DNA of 64,000 nucleotides from Paenibacillus massiliensis subsp. panacisoli DSM 21345 (GTDB lineage: Bacteria > Bacillota > Bacilli > Paenibacillales > Paenibacillaceae): positions 1-64,000 of the forward strand of contig NZ_KE384535.1 in NCBI RefSeq assembly GCF_000426545.1, written 5' to 3'. Below the pieces are notes generated by a model. The model did no database searches. It saw only the letters and a program-made list of their open reading frames with translations, and was not told the DNA's origin. Shown here in pieces: positions 42,595 through 51,177 of the stretch. Position numbers and translations under genes: made by a program. How positions within the stretch are numbered: position 1 is the first letter of the stretch; each line of letters starts with the position of its first letter.

Positions 42595-43358
42595 TTGAAT
42601 CAGGTACACTAGGGTCAACGATCAAGAGAACAACTGCATTGCGCCAATTGAGATACTGGCTTGGCTGTAGTACTGCGACCTTCCTGCTCGCGGGCTGCGC
42701 CCCAATCACACAGTCATTTGAGCAGGAGGCGCCACCTGTACAGGCGGGGTTATCAGAGTCAAATACGGAGCTGACAGAGCATGTCGATTCAGAGGCTGAC
42801 CCGGAGACGTCCTTAGAGGGGACAGACAACACGCTTACGGAGACATCTGAGGCCGGGATTGAAGAGGAGGCTTCAGCTTCAACTCAAGATAATGCGGCTG
42901 TCGAGCAAGGAACTTCTAATACGGCTGGAGGGGCTGGGACGGAGGCAGTTGCTGCTCTGGACAAATCCGAGGTAGAGAAGATCGCAGATGATTATCGCAC
43001 GGTCTTTATGAAGGTCGTCCGGGAGGCTGGATACTATGATGGCTCCCCACCTTATGCTTCTCTGAAGCAGATTGAGGCAGAGTTTGAGAGCGTGATGTCT
43101 CCCCAATGGGCAAAGACGTTAACCGCATTTTATTTTTATGAGGAAGATGGAATGATATGGTTGATTGCGACCGAGGCCCCGGTATGGCTAAACCAAGAAG
43201 AGCCCTACGAGATCGAGAACACGGAGCAGGATACTGTACGCGTTGTACAGGAATCACGAAATGAGATGCTGGGGCCGATTCGGCTCGTACTTGAGCTCAA
43301 GCAGATTGGAGCAGTCTGGCTTGTGGACAGACATACAGTAGAGTCGCTTGAATTATAA
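42591..43358 (+). CDS. Predicted lipoprotein
   Basis: A 255-aa protein. After a basic N-terminus, a hydrophobic stretch LGCSTATFLLAGC ends in a plausible lipobox (Cys ~35). Residues ~40-125 are a Glu/Thr/Ser-rich, low-complexity linker (TELTEHVDSEADPETSLEG), and the C-terminal ~130 residues form a folded domain (VEKIADDYRTVFMKVVREAGYY, FESVMSPQWAKTLTAFYFYEEDGMIWLIATEAPVWL) resembling NTF2-like/DUF4829-type domains. Coupled to the preceding gene by the ATGA overlap. Function unknown. Confidence 0.65.
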   Translation: MIESGTLGSTIKRTTALRQLRYWLGCSTATFLLAGCAPITQSFEQEAPPVQAGLSESNTELTEHVDSEADPETSLEGTDNTLTETSEAGIEEEASASTQDNAAVEQGTSNTAGGAGTEAVAALDKSEVEKIADDYRTVFMKVVREAGYYDGSPPYASLKQIEAEFESVMSPQWAKTLTAFYFYEEDGMIWLIATEAPVWLNQEEPYEIENTEQDTVRVVQESRNEMLGPIRLVLELKQIGAVWLVDRHTVESLEL

Positions 43359-43469
43359 GCTTTGTGATCGTGGCAAGCTGTGAAACAGGATCACAGCCAA
43401 CGAGAAGGGTGTCAAATGCCCAGATGGAGGCATACAGTACAGGAAAGCAGATCAAGGAGGACTCGTACG

Positions 43470-44042
43470 ATGATCGATCCTGTATTGCAATCCCCGAATC
43501 TGAGCCTGGCAGCAGATTCTACGTCCGTACTGAACTACAAGCTGGATTCCTGCAATTATCTTACCCAACTCTTCGGAGAGCAGCTTCCGGCTATTCGTAA
43601 TGGATTCTTTAATGTTCATATGTCCAAAGGGGGGATCGTTCAACCGCATTGGCATACGAATACGACTGAAATGATCTTCATGATTAGTGGCGAGGCCGTC
43701 ACGGCGGTCTTCAATCCTTTTACCCGTAAGATCATGGCGTATTATTTGCGACCAGGGCAGGTATCCGTTCTGCCTAAAGGCTGGTTTCACTGGATCATTG
43801 CGGAGACCGACTGTGTTCACCTGCTGACCATCTTCGATGAGCCAAGTCCGGATGTCGTATTGGGCTCGGATTTTCTGAGCTGCACGCCTCCAGAGGTCAT
43901 TGAACGGGCGTATTGCGCCTCAGCCGAGGACTATGCTCGTGCCGTGGCACCCATTCAGCAATCGGTAATTCTGGGCCCTCCCCCTGGCTGTATCTTGCCG
44001 CCGAAGCATGGACGCCCTGAGTATGATGAGGATCATAGCTAG
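43470..44042 (+). CDS. Cupin-domain protein
   Basis: A 190-aa protein of the germin/oxalate-decarboxylase-type cupin group. Metal-site motif 1 reads GGIVQPHWHTNTTEMIFMISGEA (H, H, E), motif 2 GQVSVLPKGWFHWI (H). AAGGAGG stands before ATG 43470, which also begins the folded domain; longer frames upstream (from 43380) are not coding-like. It could bind Mn or Fe and act in stress protection, but the substrate is unknown. Confidence 0.8.
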   Translation: MIDPVLQSPNLSLAADSTSVLNYKLDSCNYLTQLFGEQLPAIRNGFFNVHMSKGGIVQPHWHTNTTEMIFMISGEAVTAVFNPFTRKIMAYYLRPGQVSVLPKGWFHWIIAETDCVHLLTIFDEPSPDVVLGSDFLSCTPPEVIERAYCASAEDYARAVAPIQQSVILGPPPGCILPPKHGRPEYDEDHS

Positions 44043-44374
44043 TGTGATTCAAAAAATCAAGGTAGCGTGCACTTTTGCTGGGTACGTACACTTCTGCTGC
44101 AATGGTAAGACGATGGCGAGAAGAGGCTGACTATCCCGTATATGCGTAACGTAGCAGACTCTTCATGCTCACACTCACTCAGGCGTCGCAGCGCTCCTAC
44201 TGCGGATCTAGTACCTTGATCTATGATGCAAGGTACTAGTAGCTAAGGTCCACATGTGTGGACATTTGGAGCTGTTATTTCACATGACAATCAGTAAATG
44301 GATTAATATTCAAGATGGTTCCCAGCATGCTGAAGTGCAGCAAGCTGGCTTCCATCCCTAAGGAGAAATCGTGA
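44043..44374. other. Intergenic region, 332 bp
   Basis: Holds an inverted repeat TAGTACCTTG / CAAGGTACTA (44209-44218 / 44229-44238) with a 10-nt loop and no T-run: either an operator or an RNA hairpin upstream of the gene at 44375. Nothing else recognisable. Confidence 0.5.
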
Positions 44375-44950
44375 ATGAATGAACAAGAGCACAAGGTAGA
44401 GGGCACTCTCCGTAAAGGACCTGCCTATCTGTCAGGACTCGCCGTCCCCCACAATGCTGAACAATGGATTGAAGAAGAGTGGACAGGTCAGTTTACGCCA
44501 GGCCAGAATCGCACACGCTTTCATATTCTGTATTATGGTGAACTGATGGAGGAGCTTATTGCAGGCACAGAGCAGGCTCCACAGCTTATCATCGCTGAAG
44601 ATCCTGACACGCAGGAGCAGTGGGTGCTTTTTGATGGCTGCCGACATGGCTATGATTCGATGATGTGTGAGGATCTGACGGAGGCGCAGCAGAACCGCCG
44701 CGGGCCGCTTCTTTCCTATGTGGATGAGGAAGGCGAGGACACCTTCGAAATCTACGTCACGGCCTATTACAACATCGACTGGGATGAAGAATTCGCAGAT
44801 GAAGTAGATGAAGAGGGCAATATGGAGCTCATCACGGGTGAGAAATGCAGCTTCGATGAGGTGAAACGCAATGGCTTTGATGCCATCAGCATCACCGTCG
44901 TGAATAGTCGGGGATTTCGAACGGAGCTACTGCAGGAGGAATTGGCCTAA
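44375..44950 (+). CDS. Hypothetical protein
   Basis: A 191-aa acidic cytosolic protein that I do not recognise: PAYLSGLAVPHNAEQWIEEEWTGQF, RTRFHILYYGELMEELIAGTEQA, FEIYVTAYYNIDWDEEFADEVDEEGNME. Strand-rich, no membrane segment. It begins at ATG 44375 after AAGGAG. The gene downstream on the same strand is a SUKH-domain protein; these two acidic small proteins might belong to the immunity/unknown DUF class, though no toxin is near. Confidence 0.6.
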   Translation: MNEQEHKVEGTLRKGPAYLSGLAVPHNAEQWIEEEWTGQFTPGQNRTRFHILYYGELMEELIAGTEQAPQLIIAEDPDTQEQWVLFDGCRHGYDSMMCEDLTEAQQNRRGPLLSYVDEEGEDTFEIYVTAYYNIDWDEEFADEVDEEGNMELITGEKCSFDEVKRNGFDAISITVVNSRGFRTELLQEELA

Positions 44951-45028
44951 TTCCTTGCAGGAGATTGAGCAGTTAAGGAGAACTGTTCAGTATAGAAATA
45001 TAAAGGATAGATACAGAGGAGGGCCACC

Positions 45029-45628
45029 ATGCAGGAGATGGACAAGCTGATTGCCCAATTGGATACACTGCTTCAGGAAAAAGCACAGGACCCTGAGATT
45101 CGTGAAATGTATGAGGACTATGTTCGTCAGTCCGGTGCAAGCGAGCATGAACTGATCCAGTTTGAGAAGGACTTTGGAATTCGCCTGCCGGAGGACTTTC
45201 GTACATTTTATCGACAGAAGAATGGCAGTGGCTACCACTTCCATGTGCTCTATCCAGGCAAAGAGCAACCGGATGCAAGATATTCACCCTTTTATCTCAT
45301 GTCACTGGATGAAATGAGAGAGGTCAAGACGTATTTTTGCAGCGAGGACGAGCCGTTAGAGCAATATTTTACTCCAGAGGAGATTGCTGAGCTTGAGCCC
45401 GAGCTGCAGCCGTTTCTTTCCCATAGCCGCTGGTTCCCGTTCGCCACGATGGCAGGGGGATCATTGTATCTTATGCTGGACTTCTATCCCTCGGAGCAGG
45501 GAACTCTAGGACAGATTATATGCTATGTACATGATCCGGACTTTATCTATTATATTGCCCCGAGCTTCAGCGACATGCTGCGTGATTCTAATCGAAATTT
45601 GGGGCAGAAGACCGCGATTGAATATTGA
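45029..45628 (+). CDS. SMI1/KNR4 (SUKH-1) family protein
   Basis: A 199-aa protein. The SUKH-1 signature is clear: LIQFEKDFGIRLPEDFRTFYRQKNGSGY, then the aspartate-rich WFPFATMAGGSLYLMLDFYPSEQGTLGQIICYVHD. SUKH proteins in bacteria are commonly immunity proteins against polymorphic toxins, while others are of unknown role. GAGGAGGGCC precedes ATG 45029. Confidence 0.85.
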   Translation: MQEMDKLIAQLDTLLQEKAQDPEIREMYEDYVRQSGASEHELIQFEKDFGIRLPEDFRTFYRQKNGSGYHFHVLYPGKEQPDARYSPFYLMSLDEMREVKTYFCSEDEPLEQYFTPEEIAELEPELQPFLSHSRWFPFATMAGGSLYLMLDFYPSEQGTLGQIICYVHDPDFIYYIAPSFSDMLRDSNRNLGQKTAIEY

Positions 45629-45654
45629 CATTCTGGCATACGTCCCATGCCCTC

Positions 45655-46527
45655 TCAATATTCGTTCCACCGCTTGCGATAGGCTAGGGGAGTCAACTCC
45701 TCCCGGGCCTTGAACAGATTAATGAAATGACTGGGATTGTCTATGCCAACCTGTGCTGCAATCTCAGTAACGGTTAATTCGGTGTGCTTAAGCAGATTTT
45801 TGGCCGCTGTAATGCGATGAAGAATGATATATTCCTGCAGTGATATCCCGATGTAACGCTTGAATTCGCGAGACAGCACGAACTTGCTGCGGGAGTATGC
45901 TCTAGCTAGCTCCTCCAGCGTGATTCTCTCCGTAAAGCGCTCCTCAAGCTCCTGCTGCAGCAAGGAGATGTAAGGTGGGGGGGCATGGTCTTCATGGATG
46001 TGCTGATCAGGATACAGCAGGAGTAGGGTCAATAGCTCAGTAAGCCGCTGTGAGGCTAGTGCTTCCGCCCGAAGTCCCTTTTCCTTCTGGAGTACTAACA
46101 ATTCGTGCAGTATTTCGGGAATTCCTGAATCTTCTCCTACGTTCAGCACTGGCAGCTTATGAAGGCTATATTGCTGATAGTATCCTCCGATCGAAGACCC
46201 ATTGAGATGTACAAATGCAACCTCCCAACACGCTTCTCCGACCGCTTCATATTTTTGATAGCTCATACAGTCGATGAACAGGACCTGATGACGGTTCACC
46301 TCATATCGCTCTCCCTGATAGGTCAAGACGCCTTTTCCCCTCAATGTATAAATAATCAGGTAGGAATTCAGATGCTCCCGTTCGGTGAAATATGGATGAA
46401 GGGTGTGTAAATGCCCTACTTCCTGAACATAGAAAAACATAGATTTGGCTGCATCCGAAGGTGTGCACACCTTCATGATGGAATCGGATGTCCATACGTG
46501 CTGTTTCCTCTCCCAAAAGCTACTCAA
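45655..46527 (-). CDS. AraC-family regulator with N-terminal cupin (glycan-locus regulator)
   Basis: A 290-aa regulator. The N-terminal AraC-type cupin (HPYFTEREHLNSYLIIYTLRGKGVLTYQGERYEV) binds a sugar ligand; the C-terminal ~95 residues carry two helix-turn-helices (TLEELARAYSRSKFVLSREFKRYIG; TVTEIAAQVGIDNPSHFINLFK). Divergent from the GH95 gene, whose expression it probably controls. A TTG/ATG start at 46527 is preceded by AAGGAGC. Confidence 0.88.
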   Translation of the reverse strand: MSSFWERKQHVWTSDSIMKVCTPSDAAKSMFFYVQEVGHLHTLHPYFTEREHLNSYLIIYTLRGKGVLTYQGERYEVNRHQVLFIDCMSYQKYEAVGEACWEVAFVHLNGSSIGGYYQQYSLHKLPVLNVGEDSGIPEILHELLVLQKEKGLRAEALASQRLTELLTLLLLYPDQHIHEDHAPPPYISLLQQELEERFTERITLEELARAYSRSKFVLSREFKRYIGISLQEYIILHRITAAKNLLKHTELTVTEIAAQVGIDNPSHFINLFKAREELTPLAYRKRWNEY

Positions 46528-46775
46528 TGTTATGCTCCTTCCCCAATTTACGATAAGTAGGTCAATATCCTTTGATCTTTGCTCAACATCCTGCGATGAC
46601 GTCAGTCAAGGTAGCGTTTACAATAATGGCTGTAGCATTATTATTCCATATTATTTTTCCTGGGTAAACACGGGCTACATCAAGCGGGCAGCAGATATGA
46701 AAGGAAGCCAATGATCTATTCATATTTCACGCTTGGTCATAGCATGCAGCCTGCTATAAGTGGAGGGATATCTTG

Positions 46776-49190
46776 ATGCAAATGAAGCTACACCAGCCCT
46801 TGGATTATGCGCGTCATATATGGTCGGATCGGCCTGCAACCGTATGGGAGGAGGCTTATCCCTTGGGAAATGCGACGTTGGGAGCCATGGTATTCGGTGA
46901 TGTGCAGCAGGAGCGCATTGCACTGAATGAGGATAGCCTCTGGTATGGTGGGCCAAGGGACAGGAACAATCCTGATGCGCTAGCTCATCTGGAGGAGATT
47001 CGCACACGGCTACGAGACGGACAGCTAGAGTCTGCCCATCAGCTCGCTGCCATGGCGCTGTCAGCCGTACCTGAGAATCAGCGTCATTACACACCTCTGG
47101 GAGATTTGAAACTGACCTTCGACAGTGAGGGACAGGAGCCAGAACAATATCGAAGGGATCTGGATGTTCGTGAGGGCATAGTGACAGTAGGTTATCAGGT
47201 AGGGAACGGAGCATTTAGGCGGGAGCACTTTATAAGTCACCCGGATCAAGTGCTTGTTATCCGATTCACGGCCTCTACGCCAAGAGCCATCGGATTCACT
47301 GCGAGACTGATGCGCGGGCAGAAGAATCGATACTTTGATGAGAATGTGAAGCTGGAAGAGAACACGCTCATGATGCGTGGGCATGGTGGTGGCGAAGGGG
47401 CTGTACATTTTCGTACGGGGCTGCGAGTCATAGCTGATGGTGGCACTGTAAGGCTGATTGGCGAGCATCTGGTTGTGGAGCATGCAGATCAGGTCACATT
47501 GCTGCTGGCAGCCGCTACGACCTTTCGGCATCAGGACCCCGAGGTGTGGGTCATGGAGCAACTTGCCCAGGCTGCAGGGCAGAGCTATGAGGCTCTGAAG
47601 CAGCGCCATATCGAGGATGTCAGTGCACTGATGGATCGCGTAGAGCTTAAGCTGTCTGCGGCGGAGCAATCCACGGCAAATGATCTACCGACAGCCGAAC
47701 GGCTGAAACGGCTCCAGCAGGGGGAGACGGACATGGGGCTAGTTCCTTTGTACGTGAATTATGGACGTTATTTGCTAGTATCCTCCAGTCGCCCAGGGTC
47801 TCTGCCTGCGAATCTGCAGGGCATCTGGAATGAGCATATGCAGCCACCATGGGATAGCAAATATACGATCAACATTAATACCCAAATGAACTATTGGCCG
47901 GCAGAGCCTGGCAATCTGGCAGAATGCCATGAACCGTTGCTGGAGCATATTGAGCGGATGAGGGAGCCAGGCAGACATACCGCCAAGCTGATGTACAATT
48001 GTGGTGGCTTCGTGGCGCATCATAATACAGATATATGGGCAGATACAGCTCCTCAGGATATCTACCTGCCGGCGACACATTGGCCGATGGGTGCAGCGTG
48101 GCTTAGTCTTCATTTGTGGGAGCATTATGAATATGGAAGAGATCAGGCGTATTTGGCTGATGTGTATCCGGCGCTGAAGGAAGCGGCCGCTTTCTTTGAG
48201 GATTTTCTGACCGAGACTGACAACGGTGAACTGGTGACGAATCCTTCCGTATCTCCTGAAAATAGGTACATCTTGCCTGACGGCACCTCAGGCACGTTAT
48301 GTATCGGTCCGTCCATGGATAGCCAAATATTGCATGAGCTATTTAGCGCTTGTATTAAGGCGGCTACCGAGCTGGAAGTAGATCAGCAGCAACAAAAAGT
48401 ATGGCATCAGCTTCGGGAACGACTACCTCAGCCGAAGGTAGGCAAGCATGGCCAGATACAGGAATGGGTGGAGGATTACGAGGAGGCTGAGCCTGGTCAT
48501 CGCCATATCTCGCAGCTCTTCGCGCTTCATCCGGGTACTCGCTTCACAATTCGGGATACGCCAGCGTGGGCAGAGGCTGCCAAAGCTACATTGAAGCGCA
48601 GACTTGCACATGGTGGGGGGCATACCGGCTGGAGCCGGGCCTGGATCATTAATTTCTGGGCACGACTGGAGGAAGGGGAGCTGGCGCTAGAGAATATCAT
48701 GGCTCTGCTGACGCAGTCGACGCTACCCAATCTGCTCGATAATCATCCACCGTTCCAGATTGACGGCAACTTTGGCGCTACAGCAGGGGTGCTGGAAATG
48801 CTGCTACAAAGCCATGCTGGCTGCATTCACCTCCTGCCAGCCTTGCCTACAGCCTGGGCCGATGGAGAGATACGTGGCTTGCGAGCACGTGGGGCAGTAG
48901 AGGTGGATATGTGCTGGAAGGCTGGGGCTCTCGTACATGCTGTCCTCCGCCCGCATCAGGACGGGGAGATTCGTATTCGTGTGGCAGGCGCTGAAGGGCT
49001 GCGACTACAGGAGCAATTGGAATGGAGGACACCGCAGGCTGAAGGGCCAGAGTTGCATCAGCAGCAACGACAAGAGCAGCAACCACAAGGGCTGCAACCA
49101 AAGTGGATTGAGATACCACATGGCCAAGTGGAAGCTGATACAATTGTATTCAAAGCAAAGGCAGGCAGAGAGTACATGCTGACTTCCTAG
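46776..49190 (+). CDS. Glycoside hydrolase family 95 (alpha-L-fucosidase / alpha-galactosidase-type)
   Basis: An ~804-aa intracellular enzyme (no signal peptide). The N-terminal beta domain begins WEEAYPLGNATLGAMVFGDVQQERIALNEDSLWYGGP, the classic GH95 start. The (alpha/alpha)6 barrel contains the catalytic residues: NINTQMNYWPAEP (two Asn), EWVEDYEEAEPGHRHISQLF (acid Glu) and DGNFGATAGVLEMLL (Asp). GGAGGG precedes ATG 46776. Predicted to remove alpha-1,2-fucose or alpha-L-galactose from oligosaccharides already imported; plant xyloglucan fits the neighbouring GH27 and GH51. The C-terminal ~50 residues are Gln-rich (EGPELHQQQRQEQQPQGLQP). Confidence 0.93.
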   Translation: MQMKLHQPLDYARHIWSDRPATVWEEAYPLGNATLGAMVFGDVQQERIALNEDSLWYGGPRDRNNPDALAHLEEIRTRLRDGQLESAHQLAAMALSAVPENQRHYTPLGDLKLTFDSEGQEPEQYRRDLDVREGIVTVGYQVGNGAFRREHFISHPDQVLVIRFTASTPRAIGFTARLMRGQKNRYFDENVKLEENTLMMRGHGGGEGAVHFRTGLRVIADGGTVRLIGEHLVVEHADQVTLLLAAATTFRHQDPEVWVMEQLAQAAGQSYEALKQRHIEDVSALMDRVELKLSAAEQSTANDLPTAERLKRLQQGETDMGLVPLYVNYGRYLLVSSSRPGSLPANLQGIWNEHMQPPWDSKYTININTQMNYWPAEPGNLAECHEPLLEHIERMREPGRHTAKLMYNCGGFVAHHNTDIWADTAPQDIYLPATHWPMGAAWLSLHLWEHYEYGRDQAYLADVYPALKEAAAFFEDFLTETDNGELVTNPSVSPENRYILPDGTSGTLCIGPSMDSQILHELFSACIKAATELEVDQQQQKVWHQLRERLPQPKVGKHGQIQEWVEDYEEAEPGHRHISQLFALHPGTRFTIRDTPAWAEAAKATLKRRLAHGGGHTGWSRAWIINFWARLEEGELALENIMALLTQSTLPNLLDNHPPFQIDGNFGATAGVLEMLLQSHAGCIHLLPALPTAWADGEIRGLRARGAVEVDMCWKAGALVHAVLRPHQDGEIRIRVAGAEGLRLQEQLEWRTPQAEGPELHQQQRQEQQPQGLQPKWIEIPHGQVEADTIVFKAKAGREYMLTS

Positions 49191-49351
49191 AACCTGAACC
49201 AAATCTGATTTCAAGTTGAATAATATTAGGAATAATTGCAGTAGCTGAAATCAGGCAAGCCCTAAAGAAGTGAAGTACCCCTTATAGGCTCGACGTTCCT
49301 ATTAGCTATCTTCATGGAAAAGAGTAGAAGTTTTAACTTCCTTTCATGGTA

Positions 49352-49477
49352 ACGAATAACATGATACGAATAACATGATACGAATAACATAGTACTAATA
49401 ACATAGTACTAATAACATAGTACTAATAACATAGTATGGATAACATAGTAAGAATAATATGGTACGAAATACGTAGA
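49352..49477. repeat. 14-bp tandem repeat, nine copies
   Basis: Consensus ACTAATAACATAGT with variants (ACGAATAACATGAT at the left end, ATGGATAACATAGT and AAGAATAATATGGT at the right end). The central copies (49394-49435) are identical, the outer ones diverged, as expected of slippage expansion. Lies between two converging genes. Confidence 0.9.
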
Positions 49478-49514
49478 AAAGTCCGATGACCCTCATAAAG
49501 TGGGCATCGGACTT
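49478..49514. terminator. Bidirectional terminator between GH95 and GH27 genes
   Basis: AAAGTCCGATG (49478-49488) pairs with CATCGGACTT (49505-49514), with A-rich and T-rich flanks. Confidence 0.8.
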
Positions 49515-49560
49515 CCGTGTTAATTTAGACAAGACATAGTCAGCGCACTACGTAAAATCA

Positions 49561-50850
49561 TCAATTAGAGTCGAAGCGGATCAGTGCAGCTCCATGTGAA
49601 GGCACTCGCAGCGTGTAAGAGCCATCCGCGCCAGCCTCTAGCGACTGTCCTGACCATAGCTCCCGTGCTTGGCAGAGTCCAGCGAGGCCCAGTTGTTCTG
49701 CTGTGACAGAGATGTGCTGCTCCAGCTCACCTATGTTGAACAGAGCGGCATAGCTTTCGCCCTTTGCACCGTCAGCTCCCCATATGACTTCATGCTGATC
49801 ACGCCGGATCAGGCGTGCATTGCTGCTTGTGCTATGCATCTGAAGCATCTCACGGTTCGTCAGTAGCGCCAAGGTCCAATCGTCATTGTCCCGCAGCTCA
49901 CCGCCGAAGAAGAGGGGAGAGCGGAAGATGCCCCATAGCGTCATCATCGTCAATTGCTCGTCACGGGTAAATCGGGTCCAGCGGTCTGACCCGCCGCCAT
50001 CCACGGAGCGGATACCAATATGTCCGAGTGGCAGCATATCACAGTCAGGCCATGCCCCATCGCCAGAGATTCCTTGCCACGTCTCGCAACGATCGAACAT
50101 ATCCAACAGTTGCGGCCACTGGTCCCAGAAATCATCTGTGAGCCGCCACATATTCGCATAAGCTGCCAGCGCTTCGGCATACTGTATGGGCGCAGGGCCG
50201 GGAGACAAGCTCAGCACCATAGGTCGCCCGCACTGGTCAATTGCTTTGCGGATGAGCTCAATCTCTGACAGATGGGTGTCGTATAGCTTGGAGGCAGCAA
50301 TATCGTCTACCTTGACGAAGTCGACACCCCATGATGCATAGAGCTCGAACAAAGAGTTGTAATACGCTTGCGCTCCATCCTTGTCGGCATTTACCCCATA
50401 CATGTCGGTATTCCATGGACAGATGGAGTTGGTATGTGCGATATCCCTCGCGGTAGCGGTGGTACCGAGGATTGGTGTCGCGGCGTGCGCGGCCTGTCTC
50501 GGAATTCCACGCATAATATGAATTCCGAATTTGAGACCCAGACTATGGATGTAATCAGCCAGAGGAGCGAAGCCGACACCACCCGCCGCAGAGGGAAAAC
50601 GATTCTCTGCTGGCATGAGGCGGGAGTAGGCATCCATCTCTAGTGGTACGAATGGGCGATAAGCAGAGGATACGGCTCCGGGCTCGTACCATTGGATATC
50701 TACAACGACATACTCCCAGCCGTACTCCTTGAGCTGATCAGCCATATATTCGGCATTGGCCCGCACTTCTGCTTCCGTAACGGCTGCACCATAGCAATCC
50801 CAACTGTTCCAGCCCAGCGGTGGCACCGGGGCGACTTGTTGAAGCGTCAT
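49561..50850 (-). CDS. Glycoside hydrolase family 27 (alpha-galactosidase)
   Basis: A 429-aa intracellular (beta/alpha)8 enzyme. Start motif PPLGWNSWDCYG, then YVVVDIQWYEP, the nucleophile Asp in WGVDFVKVDDIA and the acid/base Asp in WRLTDDFWDQW are all in place, with CDMLPLGHIG further on. The C-terminal ~90 residues form the usual beta-sandwich. GGAGAC stands before ATG 50850. It removes terminal alpha-galactose (or arabinose analogs) from oligosaccharides. It belongs to the glycan block and is followed on the same strand by nothing until the terminator at 49514. Confidence 0.93.
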   Translation of the reverse strand: MTLQQVAPVPPLGWNSWDCYGAAVTEAEVRANAEYMADQLKEYGWEYVVVDIQWYEPGAVSSAYRPFVPLEMDAYSRLMPAENRFPSAAGGVGFAPLADYIHSLGLKFGIHIMRGIPRQAAHAATPILGTTATARDIAHTNSICPWNTDMYGVNADKDGAQAYYNSLFELYASWGVDFVKVDDIAASKLYDTHLSEIELIRKAIDQCGRPMVLSLSPGPAPIQYAEALAAYANMWRLTDDFWDQWPQLLDMFDRCETWQGISGDGAWPDCDMLPLGHIGIRSVDGGGSDRWTRFTRDEQLTMMTLWGIFRSPLFFGGELRDNDDWTLALLTNREMLQMHSTSSNARLIRRDQHEVIWGADGAKGESYAALFNIGELEQHISVTAEQLGLAGLCQARELWSGQSLEAGADGSYTLRVPSHGAALIRFDSN

Positions 50851-50893
50851 GAGATCGAGTCTCCTTTAACGGTCAATTTGAATATATTTATGC

Positions 50894-51175
50894 CTACCAG
50901 CGACTTCCATCCGGTGCCGGACAATAGGCAGCCTGAAGCTTTGCCTTAATATGCATCAGACAGCCACACCAACGGCAGGTGGTGCCGAATTGAAAGGCTT
51001 CGCAGCCCTGGCAGGCCTGCATGCGCTGTTCATACTGGCTCTCATCTACTACCTTGACCTCCTTGACGTTCATCTTGCCGAAGAGAGTCTCAATGTCCTC
51101 TGCGGAGAGATGCACGCTGGCAGTGCATCCCTTGCAAATGGTGGATACATCGGTATTCGGATGGCGTGTGCTCAT
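50894..51175 (-). CDS. Zinc-ribbon protein, DUF6171-like
   Basis: A 93-aa protein with two Cys pairs arranged as zinc knuckles: TICKGCTAS near the start and QACQGCEAFQFGTTCRWCGCLMHIKAKL at the end, the second typical of DUF6171 proteins. The middle (DIETLFGKMNVKEVKVVDESQYEQR) looks helical. The start at ATG 51175 is chosen (GGAGCAGGGGTG just before); it overlaps the stop region of the GH51 gene, so translation is coupled. Confidence 0.7.
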   Translation of the reverse strand: MSTRHPNTDVSTICKGCTASVHLSAEDIETLFGKMNVKEVKVVDESQYEQRMQACQGCEAFQFGTTCRWCGCLMHIKAKLQAAYCPAPDGSRW

Positions 51176-51177
51176 AT

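Larger units (their letters stand above)
49191..49560. other. Intergenic region between convergent glycosidase genes
   Basis: 370 bp holding the 14-bp tandem repeat and a bidirectional terminator; no gene seen. Confidence 0.7.

Noticed and set aside
43364..43600. 78-codon frame overlapping the cupin gene
   Set aside because: Shadow of the cupin reading frame, which has motifs and a strong ribosome binding site.
49352..49477. Repeat array considered as CRISPR
   Set aside because: Units are 14 bp and contiguous without spacers; no cas genes in the window.
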